Part shown: positions 34,893-44,442 of the stretch, one piece after another
How positions within the stretch are numbered: the stretch's first letter is position 1
Layout: the number at the start of each line of letters is the position of its first letter
Origin: Clostridium tetanomorphum
Lineage (GTDB): Bacteria; Bacillota; Clostridia; Clostridiales; Clostridiaceae
NCBI RefSeq assembly: GCF_017873215.1
Contig: NZ_JAGGKA010000010.1
Span: 86,783-150,782 of the forward strand
Length of the DNA stretch: 64,000 bases
Direction: 5' to 3'
Notes under the pieces: model-generated
Databases searched by the model: none
The model's input: only the letters and a program-made list of their open reading frames with translations
Told to the model about the DNA's origin: nothing
Made by a program: the position numbers and the translations under genes

Positions 34893-36299
34893 TTATTTAA
34901 TTAAAAATTGTGGCTGAACCATAGTTTTAAAAGAATCTAATGATATTTTAAATTCTTGAATACCAAGGGCATAAGGAGCTATATCGTATGGTTGAAAGTA
35001 AATCACTATAGTTCCATTATTTATATAAAAATTAGTTTTGTCATTAATACCGGTAAAATCTGATATTTGGGAAGCATTTGTAACTTTATTTTTAATAGCA
35101 ATTTGTTTATTTATTTCTTTATTAATAATATCTTTATAGTTAACATTTGGCTTAAATACATCTTTTAACTTTATATCTTTTCCAGTTGTTAAATTTATAT
35201 TATAAGCTTGTTTTGTATACATGCCATGAGCTCCACCAGTATATTGATTATATAGTACTGTAAGGCTTAATATATTACTATTGTCTTGATATACTGTATA
35301 ATTAGTTCCACCAAAATAATTTATAGGTTTTATTCCTAATCTTTGGCTTTCTTTTACAAATTCCATACCATCTTTTTTAAGTTTATCATTAAAAACTAAA
35401 GCATCTTTTTCTAGTCTAGAATTTATAGCAGTTTGAATATTTGAATTTTTAATTTCTTTTACTACAGGAATTATTAAGTTTCCTATATAGCCTTCTTCAA
35501 ATTGATTTATTATTTTTGAAGATACTTTTACTCTATCTTTTTTTAAGTTTAGATTTGTTTTAACCCCATAGTTGAAATTGCTAAAAGGTATCTTAAATTC
35601 CTGTATTCCACTAGAATAAGGAGCTATTTCATATAATCCGAAGTATACAACTATATTATTATCTTCAATATAGAAAGGTTGATCTGGAAGTATATCTTTA
35701 AATGCAGTAGCATCTTGGAAATAATTTTCTGGATTTTTTTCTATTTCTTCTCTAATAAATTTATTTATAATTTTTTTGTAATCTTCGTTGGAAGAGAACA
35801 TATCTTTTAAGGAAGCTTCTTCACCAGTTTTTGTATCTATATTAAAAGAAACATTATCCGTTGTACCATGAGCTCCACCTGTATAGCTATAATTAGATAA
35901 AGTAATACTTAATAAGTTGTTTTTGTTATAATGAATTTTATAATCTACATTTATAATATAGGGATGAGTTGATAAACCATCTTTTTCTAAATTTTCAGCT
36001 ATTTTCTCTGTTTCATTTTTAAAATCAGTTACGGTGTTTTTTATAATAGTATTTATTTTTGTTTCCAATTGTTTATCTTTTAAATCAATAACTTGAGGAT
36101 ATTTTATATCTATTTCTGAATGTGAATTTTTACTTTTTATGGTATTTGTAATAATATTAACTGAATTTAAATTTGACTCTTTAGATTGAACTATTATCTT
36201 TTTTATAGATGGATCTAAATTCACTCCTTTTGCACATACAGTTGAAATGTTGCTTAAAGTTAAAGAAGCAGCTAATGCTAAATAAAATAATCTTTTCAT
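34893..36299 (-). CDS. Exported protein with two tandem DUF4163-DUF3298 modules
   Basis: 468 residues. A signal peptide covers about 1-24. Two homologous modules follow, about 60-245 and 265-465: YTGGAHG occurs at 139-145 and 353-359, LKD(M/V)F follows each, and both end in IAPY..GIQEFKI. This module is shared by the extracellular parts of RsiV and PdaC, where it binds lysozyme or peptidoglycan-related ligands, so a cell-wall role is inferred. No deacetylase domain is attached. GGAGGG precedes the ATG. It diverges from a two-component system with PhoB-type repeats between them. Confidence 0.8.
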   Translation of the reverse strand: MKRLFYLALAASLTLSNISTVCAKGVNLDPSIKKIIVQSKESNLNSVNIITNTIKSKNSHSEIDIKYPQVIDLKDKQLETKINTIIKNTVTDFKNETEKIAENLEKDGLSTHPYIINVDYKIHYNKNNLLSITLSNYSYTGGAHGTTDNVSFNIDTKTGEEASLKDMFSSNEDYKKIINKFIREEIEKNPENYFQDATAFKDILPDQPFYIEDNNIVVYFGLYEIAPYSSGIQEFKIPFSNFNYGVKTNLNLKKDRVKVSSKIINQFEEGYIGNLIIPVVKEIKNSNIQTAINSRLEKDALVFNDKLKKDGMEFVKESQRLGIKPINYFGGTNYTVYQDNSNILSLTVLYNQYTGGAHGMYTKQAYNINLTTGKDIKLKDVFKPNVNYKDIINKEINKQIAIKNKVTNASQISDFTGINDKTNFYINNGTIVIYFQPYDIAPYALGIQEFKISLDSFKTMVQPQFLIK

Positions 36300-36380
36300 A
36301 ATTAATTCCCTCCATTTATATAAAAACTATAAGTTTTTTTAGTTTATGCTTATAATATACTAGAATTTTCCTTTGACAGG

Positions 36381-36424
36381 GTTACGAATTTAATAAAATA
36401 TAGTTACAATTTGGTAACAATTTA
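36381..36424. promoter_or_regulatory. 11-bp direct repeats, candidate response-regulator binding sites
   Basis: GTTACGAATTT (36381-36391), GTTACAATTTG (36403-36413) and GTAACAATTTA (36414-36424) share phase: the last two abut and the first is two 11-bp periods away. Tandem 11-bp repeats are how PhoB/OmpR-type regulators bind. The sites lie between the exported DUF4163/DUF3298 gene and the regulator gene at 36535, whose likely -10 is TATAAT at 36470-36475. Read on the minus strand they sit just upstream of where the divergent gene's -35 would be. Confidence 0.55.
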
Positions 36425-36534
36425 AGAATAATAATATAATTTAAATATGAGAAATAAGCATTACTATGTTATAATATGTAAATAGATAGAATGTATAAAA
36501 AATTACTTTGTAATTTTTAATAGGAGGAGCAAAG

Positions 36535-37227
36535 ATGAATATACTAATTGCTGAGGACGAACAAGATATAAGAGAACTTTTAGAATTGCATTTAATTAAA
36601 GAGGGATTTGATGTTTTTCAAGCAGAAGATGGCGTAAAAGCTTTAAAAGTATTTAATGAGAAACATATAGATTTAGTTATATTAGATATTATGATGCCAA
36701 AAATGGATGGGTTTAAAGTACTTAAGAGAATAAGGGAACATAGTGAAGTTCCGATAATGTTTTTAACTGCAAGGGCAGAAGATGTAGATAAAATTTTAGG
36801 ATTAGGACTTGGAGCAGATGATTATATAGTCAAGCCTTTTAGTACTATGGAATTTATAGCAAGAATGCAGGCACTTTTAAGAAGGACTTATAAATATTCA
36901 GGTTTACAAAGTGGTGGAGATTTAATTAATGGATCATTAAAGTTAAATAAAGAAAGTTGTGTTTTTTATAAAGATGAAAAAGAGGTAGAATTAAATGCAA
37001 AAGAATATAAAATACTAGAATTGTTTATGGAAAATATAGGAAAAGTCCATACTAAAAAACAAATATATGAAAGGGTATGGGGAGAACCTTATTATGAAGA
37101 TGATAATACTATAATGGTTCATATAAGTCATATAAGAGATAAAATAGAGGATAATCCTAAAGAGCCTAAATATTTAAAAACTATAAGAGGAATAGGGTAT
37201 AAGCTGGAGAAGATAGAGAATGAATAA
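36535..37227 (+). CDS. OmpR/PhoB-family response regulator
   Basis: 230 residues. The receiver domain (1-120) has the phospho-acceptor Asp51 in VILDIMMPKMDG, acidic EDE at 7-9 and Lys in DYIVKPFS. A winged-helix DNA-binding domain (about 135-228) ends with IRGIGYKLE. AGGAGGAG precedes the ATG. The kinase gene overlaps its end by 8 bp. Its targets probably include the divergent exported protein gene. Confidence 0.95.
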   Translation: MNILIAEDEQDIRELLELHLIKEGFDVFQAEDGVKALKVFNEKHIDLVILDIMMPKMDGFKVLKRIREHSEVPIMFLTARAEDVDKILGLGLGADDYIVKPFSTMEFIARMQALLRRTYKYSGLQSGGDLINGSLKLNKESCVFYKDEKEVELNAKEYKILELFMENIGKVHTKKQIYERVWGEPYYEDDNTIMVHISHIRDKIEDNPKEPKYLKTIRGIGYKLEKIENE

Positions 37228-38635
37228 TAATAAAAAAATATCAAATTTACTTTTAAGAAATTATGTTATATCAGGTTTAATAATGTTTTTAGTTTTTGTA
37301 GTTTTTTTCTTCGGAACTGTAGCTATGTGGGTAACATTATATTTGCCTATAAATACTTTAATAAGTGCAGAAAATTCCAAGCTTGTAGCTGAAAATATTG
37401 TGAAAGATGACTACAAGGAAATTGATGTGGAAGAGATATTAAAGGTTAAAGGATGGGTAGAAATAGTAAATAAAGACTATAAGATAATACATACTAGAGG
37501 GATTCCTAAAGTAAATAGGAATAAGTATACTAAAGAAGAGTTTTACCGTATGATTATTAATTCAAATAATGAAATTTTTAGCAGTGAGGAATATATATAT
37601 AATGTAGCTTATAATGCTAGGAAGGATTTTACTCTCATTGTATATCTTCCGAATGATAATTATTTTAATGATTTTATAAGAAAGCCTAAAATAGGAGTAA
37701 GAACTTTTTTTAGAATATCTGTAGTGTCCTATTTAGTTATATTTATTTTAATTATGATAATTTATACTAAAATAACCTCTAGAAATTTAACTATACCTTT
37801 AAAAAAACTTATGATGGGGGTTAAAAGTATATCAAAGGGAGATTATTCAGTTAGAATAGACCTTAAGTCAAAAAATGAATTTGGACAGTTAAGAGATGCT
37901 TTTAATTTTATGGCAAAAAAAATAGAGGAAGAAAGAACGCTAAAAGAGAAAAGTGAAGAGGCTAGAAGAAGGCTTATAATGGATATATCCCATGACTTAA
38001 AAAATCCTTTAGCTAGCATTAGGGGATATTCAGATTTACTTATAAAAAATAAAGAACTGCATGAGGATGAAAAGGATAAATATTTATCTATTATAGAGAA
38101 TAATAGTATAAGAGTGAATGATCTTATTACTGATTTATTTGAGCTTTCAAAATTTGAAAGTTTAGATTTTAATCTAGAATTAAAAAGAATAGATATTTGT
38201 GAATTTGTAAGAGAAGTTATAGCCATATATATACCAGCTATGGAGGAAAAAAATATAGAGTATAGATTTTCAATACCGGACAGAAGCATAAATGTATTAA
38301 TAGATTGTAAAAGTATGTATAGGGCTATAAGTAATTTAATAATAAATAGTATCAAATATAATCCTAATAAAACCAAGCTTAAAATATCTATAGAGGACTT
38401 AAAAGAAAATATTTTACTAATAGTTGAGGATGATGGAATAGGGATACCAAAGAACTTAAAACAAGATATATTTAATCCTTTTGTTAGAGTTGATACTTCA
38501 AGAAATTCCAGAAGTGGAGGAACAGGATTAGGGCTTGCTATAACAAAAACTATAATAGAAAAGCATGAAGGAAAAATAGAGTTAGAAAGTGATACAAATA
38601 AAGGATGTAAATTTATAATAACGCTAAGAAGGTAA
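37220..38635 (+). CDS. Membrane sensor histidine kinase
   Basis: 471 residues. Helices at about 14-42 and 166-184 flank an extracytoplasmic sensor of about 120 residues. HAMP follows (185-240), then the HisKA phosphorylation site His258 in MDISHDLKNPLAS, and the ATPase with DDGIGIP and GGTGLGLAI. It is translationally coupled to the regulator gene. The signal is unknown; the cell-wall-like divergent gene suggests envelope sensing. Confidence 0.95.
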   Translation: MNNNKKISNLLLRNYVISGLIMFLVFVVFFFGTVAMWVTLYLPINTLISAENSKLVAENIVKDDYKEIDVEEILKVKGWVEIVNKDYKIIHTRGIPKVNRNKYTKEEFYRMIINSNNEIFSSEEYIYNVAYNARKDFTLIVYLPNDNYFNDFIRKPKIGVRTFFRISVVSYLVIFILIMIIYTKITSRNLTIPLKKLMMGVKSISKGDYSVRIDLKSKNEFGQLRDAFNFMAKKIEEERTLKEKSEEARRRLIMDISHDLKNPLASIRGYSDLLIKNKELHEDEKDKYLSIIENNSIRVNDLITDLFELSKFESLDFNLELKRIDICEFVREVIAIYIPAMEEKNIEYRFSIPDRSINVLIDCKSMYRAISNLIINSIKYNPNKTKLKISIEDLKENILLIVEDDGIGIPKNLKQDIFNPFVRVDTSRNSRSGGTGLGLAITKTIIEKHEGKIELESDTNKGCKFIITLRR

Positions 38636-38638
38636 TAT

Positions 38639-38672
38639 AAAAAGAGTCTTGCATATAAGCTAGACTCTTTTT
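38639..38672. terminator. Bidirectional terminator
   Basis: AAAAAGAGTCT (38639-38649) pairs perfectly with AGACTCTTTTT (38662-38672) between convergent genes. Confidence 0.9.
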
Positions 38673-38680
38673 AATATAGT

Positions 38681-41167
38681 TTATAGTTCTTTAAATATAT
38701 CAATGCATATGTTGAGTAAATTAGGATCAAATTGAGTTCCTGAACATCTTATAAGTTCTTTTATAGCCTCCTCTTTGGAAATTGCTTTTTTATAAGGTCT
38801 ATCATGAGTCATTACATCAAAGGAATCTACTATAGACAGCAATCGCGATAGTAAAGGTATTTTATCTCCTTTAAGTCCTTTTGGATATCCACATCCATTA
38901 TATTGTTCATGATGGGTAAGTATTTTATAAGCAATATGACTCAGCTCTTGAGAAGAACAGGCAATTCTATAGCCTATTTCAGTATGGGTTTTCATAATAG
39001 ACCATTCTTCCTCTGTAAGCTTATCTGGCTTATTAAGTATTTCATCAGGAATTGCAATTTTACCAATATCATGGAGCTTAGCCAGAGTATAAAGTTCATC
39101 TAATTGAGAAGATGATAACTTTAATTTTTTACCTACTTTTTCACAAAGATTATATATTCTTAAAGTGTGCTCTTCAGTTTCATGACTTTTTTCCCAAAGA
39201 CTTTTTGTTAAGGATGTAATTATACTATTTCGTGCACTTTGATCTTCTAAAAGTTTATTTCGATACATTTTATCTTCAGCTTCTTTTATAATTTGAGATA
39301 TATCTTCAGAATCATTATATTTTGTAGCATAGCCTAATGCTATATTTACTCTTATTGAGTTTAGTGTTTTTGTTTTACATACAGCTTTAATTTTTTTACA
39401 TATATATTCTCCAATAAATTCATCAGCTTCTTTTATTATTATAGCAAATTCATCACCACCCCAACGGCAAACCCAAGAATCTTTTCCACCGCATTCCTTT
39501 AATATATTAGCAGCTTCCATAAGAAGCTTGTCCCCAGCTTCGTGTCCAAATGTATCATTTGTAATTTTTAAGCCGTTTATATCACCGATTATTATAGTAA
39601 TTGGGTAGTTCTTATTTTGATTTATTTTATCTAAAATATATTCATAGTAACCACGGTTAAAAACTCCAGTTAATTTATCATAATAGGTTAGATAGCGAAG
39701 TTGTTCTTCTGAGCGTTTTTTATCATCTATATCTGTAATTATACCAGTCATCCTTTTAGGAGCACCGTGGGAATCGTATTCTACCACATTGCCTTGAGTA
39801 AATATCCATTTGTAATTTCCATAATTAGTAAGAACTCTATGCTCAATTGTTACTGAATTTCTAACTCCCCTTAGGTTTTCATTTAATATATTTAAAAAAT
39901 ATTTTAAGTCTTCTTTATGTATTATCTTAGCTAAACATTTAATAGTTGGAGATATATCGTTATTTTTATATCCTAATATATTAAAAAACATGGTACTAAG
40001 ATTTAATGTACCCTTTTCTATATTCCAGTCCCAAAATCCTGCATTGGCGCCTTCCATAACTATAGATAATTGTCTTTCGTTTTCATATATAATTTTGTTA
40101 TTTTCTAATATATTTTCTAACATGTTATTAATATTTAAAGATAATTCTCCAAGTTCATCTTTGCTTTTAATTTTAATCTTATTTAGTTTTAAGTTTTTAA
40201 GATCAATACTTTTGATTTGTTTACCTATACTTTCTATAGGTGATATTATAAACATTTTAATAAGTATATTACAAACCCAAAACAAAATTAATATATATAA
40301 GCAGAATAAAAAAATAAAAAATTTTAAAGATTTTACTCCTTGATTATAAGAATCTCTATCTGTAGTTAAATTTAAGAGAAATAATGGACGATTATCTATT
40401 CCTTTTATAAATGTATATCCACATATGTTATTATTATCTATAGGAGAAACCACATTTTTATAATTGCCTTCGCTGATATAATGAAAATCTATTCCATCAA
40501 TATTTAAATATGTTCCATTATCTTTAATGTTTTTTATTAAATTTATTGTTATATTACAGCCAGTGATAGTTTTAATTTTATTTACAAATGAATTGTCTAT
40601 ATATTTACCTACAATTAATGTACCACTTATAGGAGAGTTATAAGTGCTGTTGGTTATAGGTGCAGAAGAAAAAAGAACCGGTTTACCTCCAACAGAAATA
40701 ATGCCATTAATAGAACTATTTATAGTTTTATGATTACAAAGTAGTTCTATATTTTTATTTATGTAGTCTGTTAATTCTTTTGGAGGTTTATTAGTGCTAT
40801 TTGGGGAGAGGTTATTATAGTATTTAATATATTTTATATTATTTAATTTATCTAATACTATAAATAAATTTATTTTTAAATCATTAAAAGTAGAATCGTT
40901 TAGGTTGTTCTTAATATAATTTTCATCTTTAAATTTTACAAAATTTAAAGTAGCATCCCAAGCAGACCAATCTTTGTTAAGTATGGTTAAGCTATCAAGA
41001 GAGTCCCGTATTATATTATGATTTATTTCTAATTTACTATTAATATATGAAATTTCTGTTTTTTTTAGATTTGATTTTAAATATTTATGAGTGATACTAC
41101 AAGCTACGCTAATTAAAAGTAATAAAACTGTAACCATTATTATGAAAACTTTATTTCGTATTTTCAA
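38681..41167 (-). CDS. Membrane CHASE4-HAMP-PAS-GGDEF-HD-GYP protein (c-di-GMP metabolism)
   Basis: 828 residues from a TTG start at 41167 (AGGTG upstream; it retains the basic residues before the first helix). Helix 1 at 9-26, a CHASE4-like extracytoplasmic sensor at about 40-270, helix 2 at 283-305, HAMP to about 358, PAS/PAC at 365-488, GGDEF at 490-640 with an intact GGDEF (570-574), and HD-GYP at 645-828 with HDIGK (699-703) and HHEQYNGCGYP (752-762). Both synthesis and breakdown of cyclic-di-GMP look possible. No RXXD inhibitory site precedes GGDEF. It is a single-gene unit. Confidence 0.9.
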   Translation of the reverse strand: MKIRNKVFIIMVTVLLLLISVACSITHKYLKSNLKKTEISYINSKLEINHNIIRDSLDSLTILNKDWSAWDATLNFVKFKDENYIKNNLNDSTFNDLKINLFIVLDKLNNIKYIKYYNNLSPNSTNKPPKELTDYINKNIELLCNHKTINSSINGIISVGGKPVLFSSAPITNSTYNSPISGTLIVGKYIDNSFVNKIKTITGCNITINLIKNIKDNGTYLNIDGIDFHYISEGNYKNVVSPIDNNNICGYTFIKGIDNRPLFLLNLTTDRDSYNQGVKSLKFFIFLFCLYILILFWVCNILIKMFIISPIESIGKQIKSIDLKNLKLNKIKIKSKDELGELSLNINNMLENILENNKIIYENERQLSIVMEGANAGFWDWNIEKGTLNLSTMFFNILGYKNNDISPTIKCLAKIIHKEDLKYFLNILNENLRGVRNSVTIEHRVLTNYGNYKWIFTQGNVVEYDSHGAPKRMTGIITDIDDKKRSEEQLRYLTYYDKLTGVFNRGYYEYILDKINQNKNYPITIIIGDINGLKITNDTFGHEAGDKLLMEAANILKECGGKDSWVCRWGGDEFAIIIKEADEFIGEYICKKIKAVCKTKTLNSIRVNIALGYATKYNDSEDISQIIKEAEDKMYRNKLLEDQSARNSIITSLTKSLWEKSHETEEHTLRIYNLCEKVGKKLKLSSSQLDELYTLAKLHDIGKIAIPDEILNKPDKLTEEEWSIMKTHTEIGYRIACSSQELSHIAYKILTHHEQYNGCGYPKGLKGDKIPLLSRLLSIVDSFDVMTHDRPYKKAISKEEAIKELIRCSGTQFDPNLLNICIDIFKEL

Positions 41168-41280
41168 AACTATAACACCTACTTTTATTATGGAATTTTC
41201 TAAATAATTATAGCATAAAAATGTTTTTTTATAAGAAATAGTTGAAAAAATTAATTTGATTTTAAGAGAATATTATAAAT

Positions 41281-41322
41281 AAAAAGCTTTACATATTTTA
41301 TAAAAAATGCAAAGCTTTTTTA
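41281..41322. terminator. Terminator downstream of the LapA-like gene
   Basis: AAAAAGCTTT-A-CAT pairs with ATG-C-AAAGCTTTTTT (one mismatch); on the minus strand it ends the gene at 41366. Confidence 0.75.
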
Positions 41323-41365
41323 TAGAGTATAATTTTTATACAGATTTACAAATAGAATAAAAATT

Positions 41366-41737
41366 TTATTCTTTGTTATAAGAAGAAATATTATTAATAT
41401 CTACAGCAGATTCTTTAAAAGAAGATTCAACTTTTTCAATATTATTTATTTCTTCTTTTAGTTTAGTATTTTCTTTTAAAAGATTAGAATTTTCTTTTTC
41501 TATATCTTCAATTTTTTTATTTAAAAGTTTATTACTACGTTTTAAATTATATTCTCTTTTTAAACCTAGAAGCATTACTATTACTGCACCTAAAATAACA
41601 GAAATAAATATTATAAGAGCTTGAGAAATTTCTATTTTTGTAAAAAGAAAATTAACAGAAATAATAGCTGAATTTTGTATGGCAAAAATTGCTATTAAGA
41701 TAGCAAATATAAGAGAGATAATAAATCCAATTTGCAT
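41366..41737 (-). CDS. LapA-domain (DUF1049) membrane protein with coiled coil
   Basis: 123 residues: two membrane helices (about 4-22 and 38-60) with the hallmark FAIQNSAIISVNFLF between them, then a cytosolic coiled coil (about 65-108) rich in Lys, Glu, Asn and Leu. Related LapA proteins in proteobacteria support lipopolysaccharide assembly, which does not apply here; in Firmicutes the role is unknown. AGGAGGAA precedes the ATG. Monocistronic. Confidence 0.75.
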   Translation of the reverse strand: MQIGFIISLIFAILIAIFAIQNSAIISVNFLFTKIEISQALIIFISVILGAVIVMLLGLKREYNLKRSNKLLNKKIEDIEKENSNLLKENTKLKEEINNIEKVESSFKESAVDINNISSYNKE

Positions 41738-41939
41738 AATATTCCTCCTTTTTTGTTAAAGATAAAATACCCATTTACCACAATTTAATACAAAAATATT
41801 TATTATATAACAATTATAGCATATTTTTAACAAAAAATAATATTAAAATTTTTATAAGTTTATTGAAAGTATGCATATTGTATGGAATTATTATTAATAA
41901 TATTAAAGGATAAATTTATTTTATGAGGTGACGTTTGTT

Positions 41940-43346
41940 ATGGGAAGGATTTTAGGATATTATATAATGCCTCATCCACCTATTATTATACCAGAAATAG
42001 GAAAAGGGGAAGAGCAAAAAGCTAAAAAAACTATAGATGCCTGTTGTAAGGTATCAGAAGAGATAGAAAAACTTAAGCCTGATACTATAATTATTATTAC
42101 TCCGCATGGACCAATATTTGAAGATGCTATAGCAATTAAAAATGAGAATGAATTTATAGGTAGTTTGGAAAATTTTGGAGTAAATGAAGTTAAAATTAGA
42201 TTAAAGGGAAATGAATCTCTTACAGAAGACATATTTATAAAAGCTCAAGCAGAAGATATAAACACTATTTTAATAGATAAAAAAAGGGAAGAATTATATG
42301 ATATAGAAGAAGGACTAGACCATGGAGCTATAGTACCGTTATATTTTATAAATAAGAATTATATTCAATATAAATTAGTACATATAACTTATGGATTACT
42401 TTATGACACAGAGCTATATAGGTTTGGTAAAATTATAAAAGAAGTAGTTGAGAAGTCTAATTTTAATGTGGTGGTTATTGCATCAGGAGATTTATCTCAT
42501 AAATTAAGTCATGAAGGACCTTATGGATATATGAAAGAGGGCAAGGTTTTTGATGAGAAGATATTAACTTTATTGGAGAGAGGACAGGTTGAGGAAATAT
42601 TTGGTTTAGATAAAGGCTTAACGGAAGCAGCAGGGGAATGTGGATTGAGGTCTTTTTATATTTTACTTGGAACTATTGATGGAAAGAAATTTTTAGGGAA
42701 TACCTTATCCTATGAGGGGCCCTTTGGTATTGGTTATGGAGTAATGAAATTTAATGTTGATGAAGAATCTATTAAAGAAAATGTTATAGATAAAATAGAG
42801 AAAAGAAAAAAAGATAAAATAAAAAGAATAAGAGAAGAAGAGAGTATATATGTAAAGCTTGCTAGGGAATCCTTAGAAGGTTTTATAAATACTGGTGAAT
42901 ATATAGAAGTGCCTTCATATATAGATGAAAAAATGCTTAGAGAGAAAAGAGGAGTTTTTGTTTCCTTAAAAAAAGATGGAGTGCTAAGAGGCTGTATTGG
43001 TACTATTGCACCTACTACAGATAATATAGCTAAGGAAATCATAAGGAATGCTGTAGAGGCAGGTAGCATGGATCCTAGATTTATTCCAGTAAGAAGAGAG
43101 GAATTGGAGTGTCTTACTTATTCTGTAGATGAAATTATGCCTGGAGAAAAGTGCGAAAAGCAAGATTTAAATCCTAAAAAATATGGAGTAATAGTAAGAA
43201 ATGGTTTTAAAACAGGATTATTACTACCTGATTTAGATGGAGTAGATACTATAGAAGAACAATTAGATATATCCCTTAGAAAAGCAGGTATAGGTCATAA
43301 TGAAAAATATACTATAGAAAGATTTCAAGTAATTAGGCACCACTAA
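41940..43346 (+). CDS. Fused MEMO-like and AMMECR1 protein (AmmeMemoRadiSam proteins B and A)
   Basis: 468 residues from the ATG at 41940 (GAGGTG nine bases upstream; the GTG at 41928 belongs to that site). Residues 1 to about 270 are a MEMO/class III extradiol-dioxygenase-like domain: IMPHPPIIIPE, IITPHGP, GLDHGAIVPLYF and ASGDLSHK carry its histidines and acids. A basic linker leads to an AMMECR1 domain (about 290-468) with the invariant LRGCIG near 350. The radical-SAM partner gene follows 40 bp downstream. The triad is widespread but its reaction is not established. Fusion of the first two parts supports a joint complex. Confidence 0.88.
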   Translation: MGRILGYYIMPHPPIIIPEIGKGEEQKAKKTIDACCKVSEEIEKLKPDTIIIITPHGPIFEDAIAIKNENEFIGSLENFGVNEVKIRLKGNESLTEDIFIKAQAEDINTILIDKKREELYDIEEGLDHGAIVPLYFINKNYIQYKLVHITYGLLYDTELYRFGKIIKEVVEKSNFNVVVIASGDLSHKLSHEGPYGYMKEGKVFDEKILTLLERGQVEEIFGLDKGLTEAAGECGLRSFYILLGTIDGKKFLGNTLSYEGPFGIGYGVMKFNVDEESIKENVIDKIEKRKKDKIKRIREEESIYVKLARESLEGFINTGEYIEVPSYIDEKMLREKRGVFVSLKKDGVLRGCIGTIAPTTDNIAKEIIRNAVEAGSMDPRFIPVRREELECLTYSVDEIMPGEKCEKQDLNPKKYGVIVRNGFKTGLLLPDLDGVDTIEEQLDISLRKAGIGHNEKYTIERFQVIRHH

Positions 43347-43386
43347 AAAATTGCATGGCAACTTTTTAGAAGGGGGTAATATTTTC

Positions 43387-44376
43387 ATGGATAAAGAGGC
43401 AGCTTTTTATAAAAATTTACAGGAAGATAAGATTTTATGCGAACTTTGCCCACATAATTGTAAACTTTCATTAGGACAAATGGGAATGTGTAAGGGGAGA
43501 AAGAGAAAGGAAGATAAGCTTTATACTATAAATTATGGGGAAGTTACTTCTATGGTAGTGGATCCTATAGAAAAAAAGCCATTATATCATTTCAAACCTG
43601 GTAGTAATATTTTATCTGTAGGAAGTTTTGGTTGTAATTTTAAATGCGGTTTTTGCCAGAACTATACTATATCCCAATATAAGTATAAAAGTGAATATGT
43701 ATCTCCACAAAATCTTATAGAATTAGCAGAACACATAGAAAATAATATAGGAATAGCTTTTACTTATAATGAGCCTTCTATATGGTATGAATATATAAGG
43801 GATGTATGTAATGCTTCAAAAAATAAAAAGTTAGATTTGATTATGATAAGTAATGGGTATATTTCTACTAAAGCTTTAAAAACATTACTTCCATATATAT
43901 CTGCATTTAACATAGATTTAAAAGCTTTTAATGAGGAATTTTATAAAAAAGTGTGTTTAGGAAATATAGAAACTGTATTAAATAATATTAAAATTGCAGC
44001 AGATTATTGTCATGTAGAAATTACTACTTTATTAATAAATGGATATAATGATTCTGAGGAAGAAGTAAAAGAGTTATGTAAGTGGATAGCATCTGTGAAT
44101 AAAGATATACCACTACATTTTTCAAGATACTATCCTACTTATAAATTTAAAGAAGAAGCTACGCCGGCGGAAAGATTAATAAGAGCTAGAGAAATAGGAG
44201 AGAAATATTTAAACTATGTATATATAGGTAACTTACCAGGAATTGATAACAATACTTATTGTCCTAAATGTGGAGAGCTATTAGTAAAGAGGGAAGGCTA
44301 TTTTACAGAAGTATTAATTAGAAAAAATCAATGTTCAAAATGTAATCAGCATATAAGTATGGTGATTGATAATTGA
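43387..44376 (+). CDS. AmmeMemoRadiSam system radical SAM enzyme
   Basis: 329 residues from the ATG at 43387, preceded by AGGGGG; the TTG at 43351 would add 12 unrelated residues. An N-terminal CELCPHNCKL...GMC metal-type motif is followed by the radical-SAM cluster site CNFKCGFC and a PflA-like core. A C-terminal zinc ribbon has CPKCG and CSKC pairs. It would cleave S-adenosylmethionine to a radical, acting on an unknown substrate with the MEMO-AMMECR1 fusion protein encoded just upstream. Confidence 0.88.
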   Translation: MDKEAAFYKNLQEDKILCELCPHNCKLSLGQMGMCKGRKRKEDKLYTINYGEVTSMVVDPIEKKPLYHFKPGSNILSVGSFGCNFKCGFCQNYTISQYKYKSEYVSPQNLIELAEHIENNIGIAFTYNEPSIWYEYIRDVCNASKNKKLDLIMISNGYISTKALKTLLPYISAFNIDLKAFNEEFYKKVCLGNIETVLNNIKIAADYCHVEITTLLINGYNDSEEEVKELCKWIASVNKDIPLHFSRYYPTYKFKEEATPAERLIRAREIGEKYLNYVYIGNLPGIDNNTYCPKCGELLVKREGYFTEVLIRKNQCSKCNQHISMVIDN

Positions 44377-44442
44377 TAATTGAGTAAATTCCATATTTTA
44401 TAGCTATTGAATTTACTGATATTTTACAAATTTAAAAATGAG

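Noticed and set aside
44362..44384. TTGATAATTGATAATTGA tandem repeat at the end of the radical-SAM gene
   Set aside because: Short 8-9-base low-complexity repeat that overlaps the stop codon; no function can be argued.
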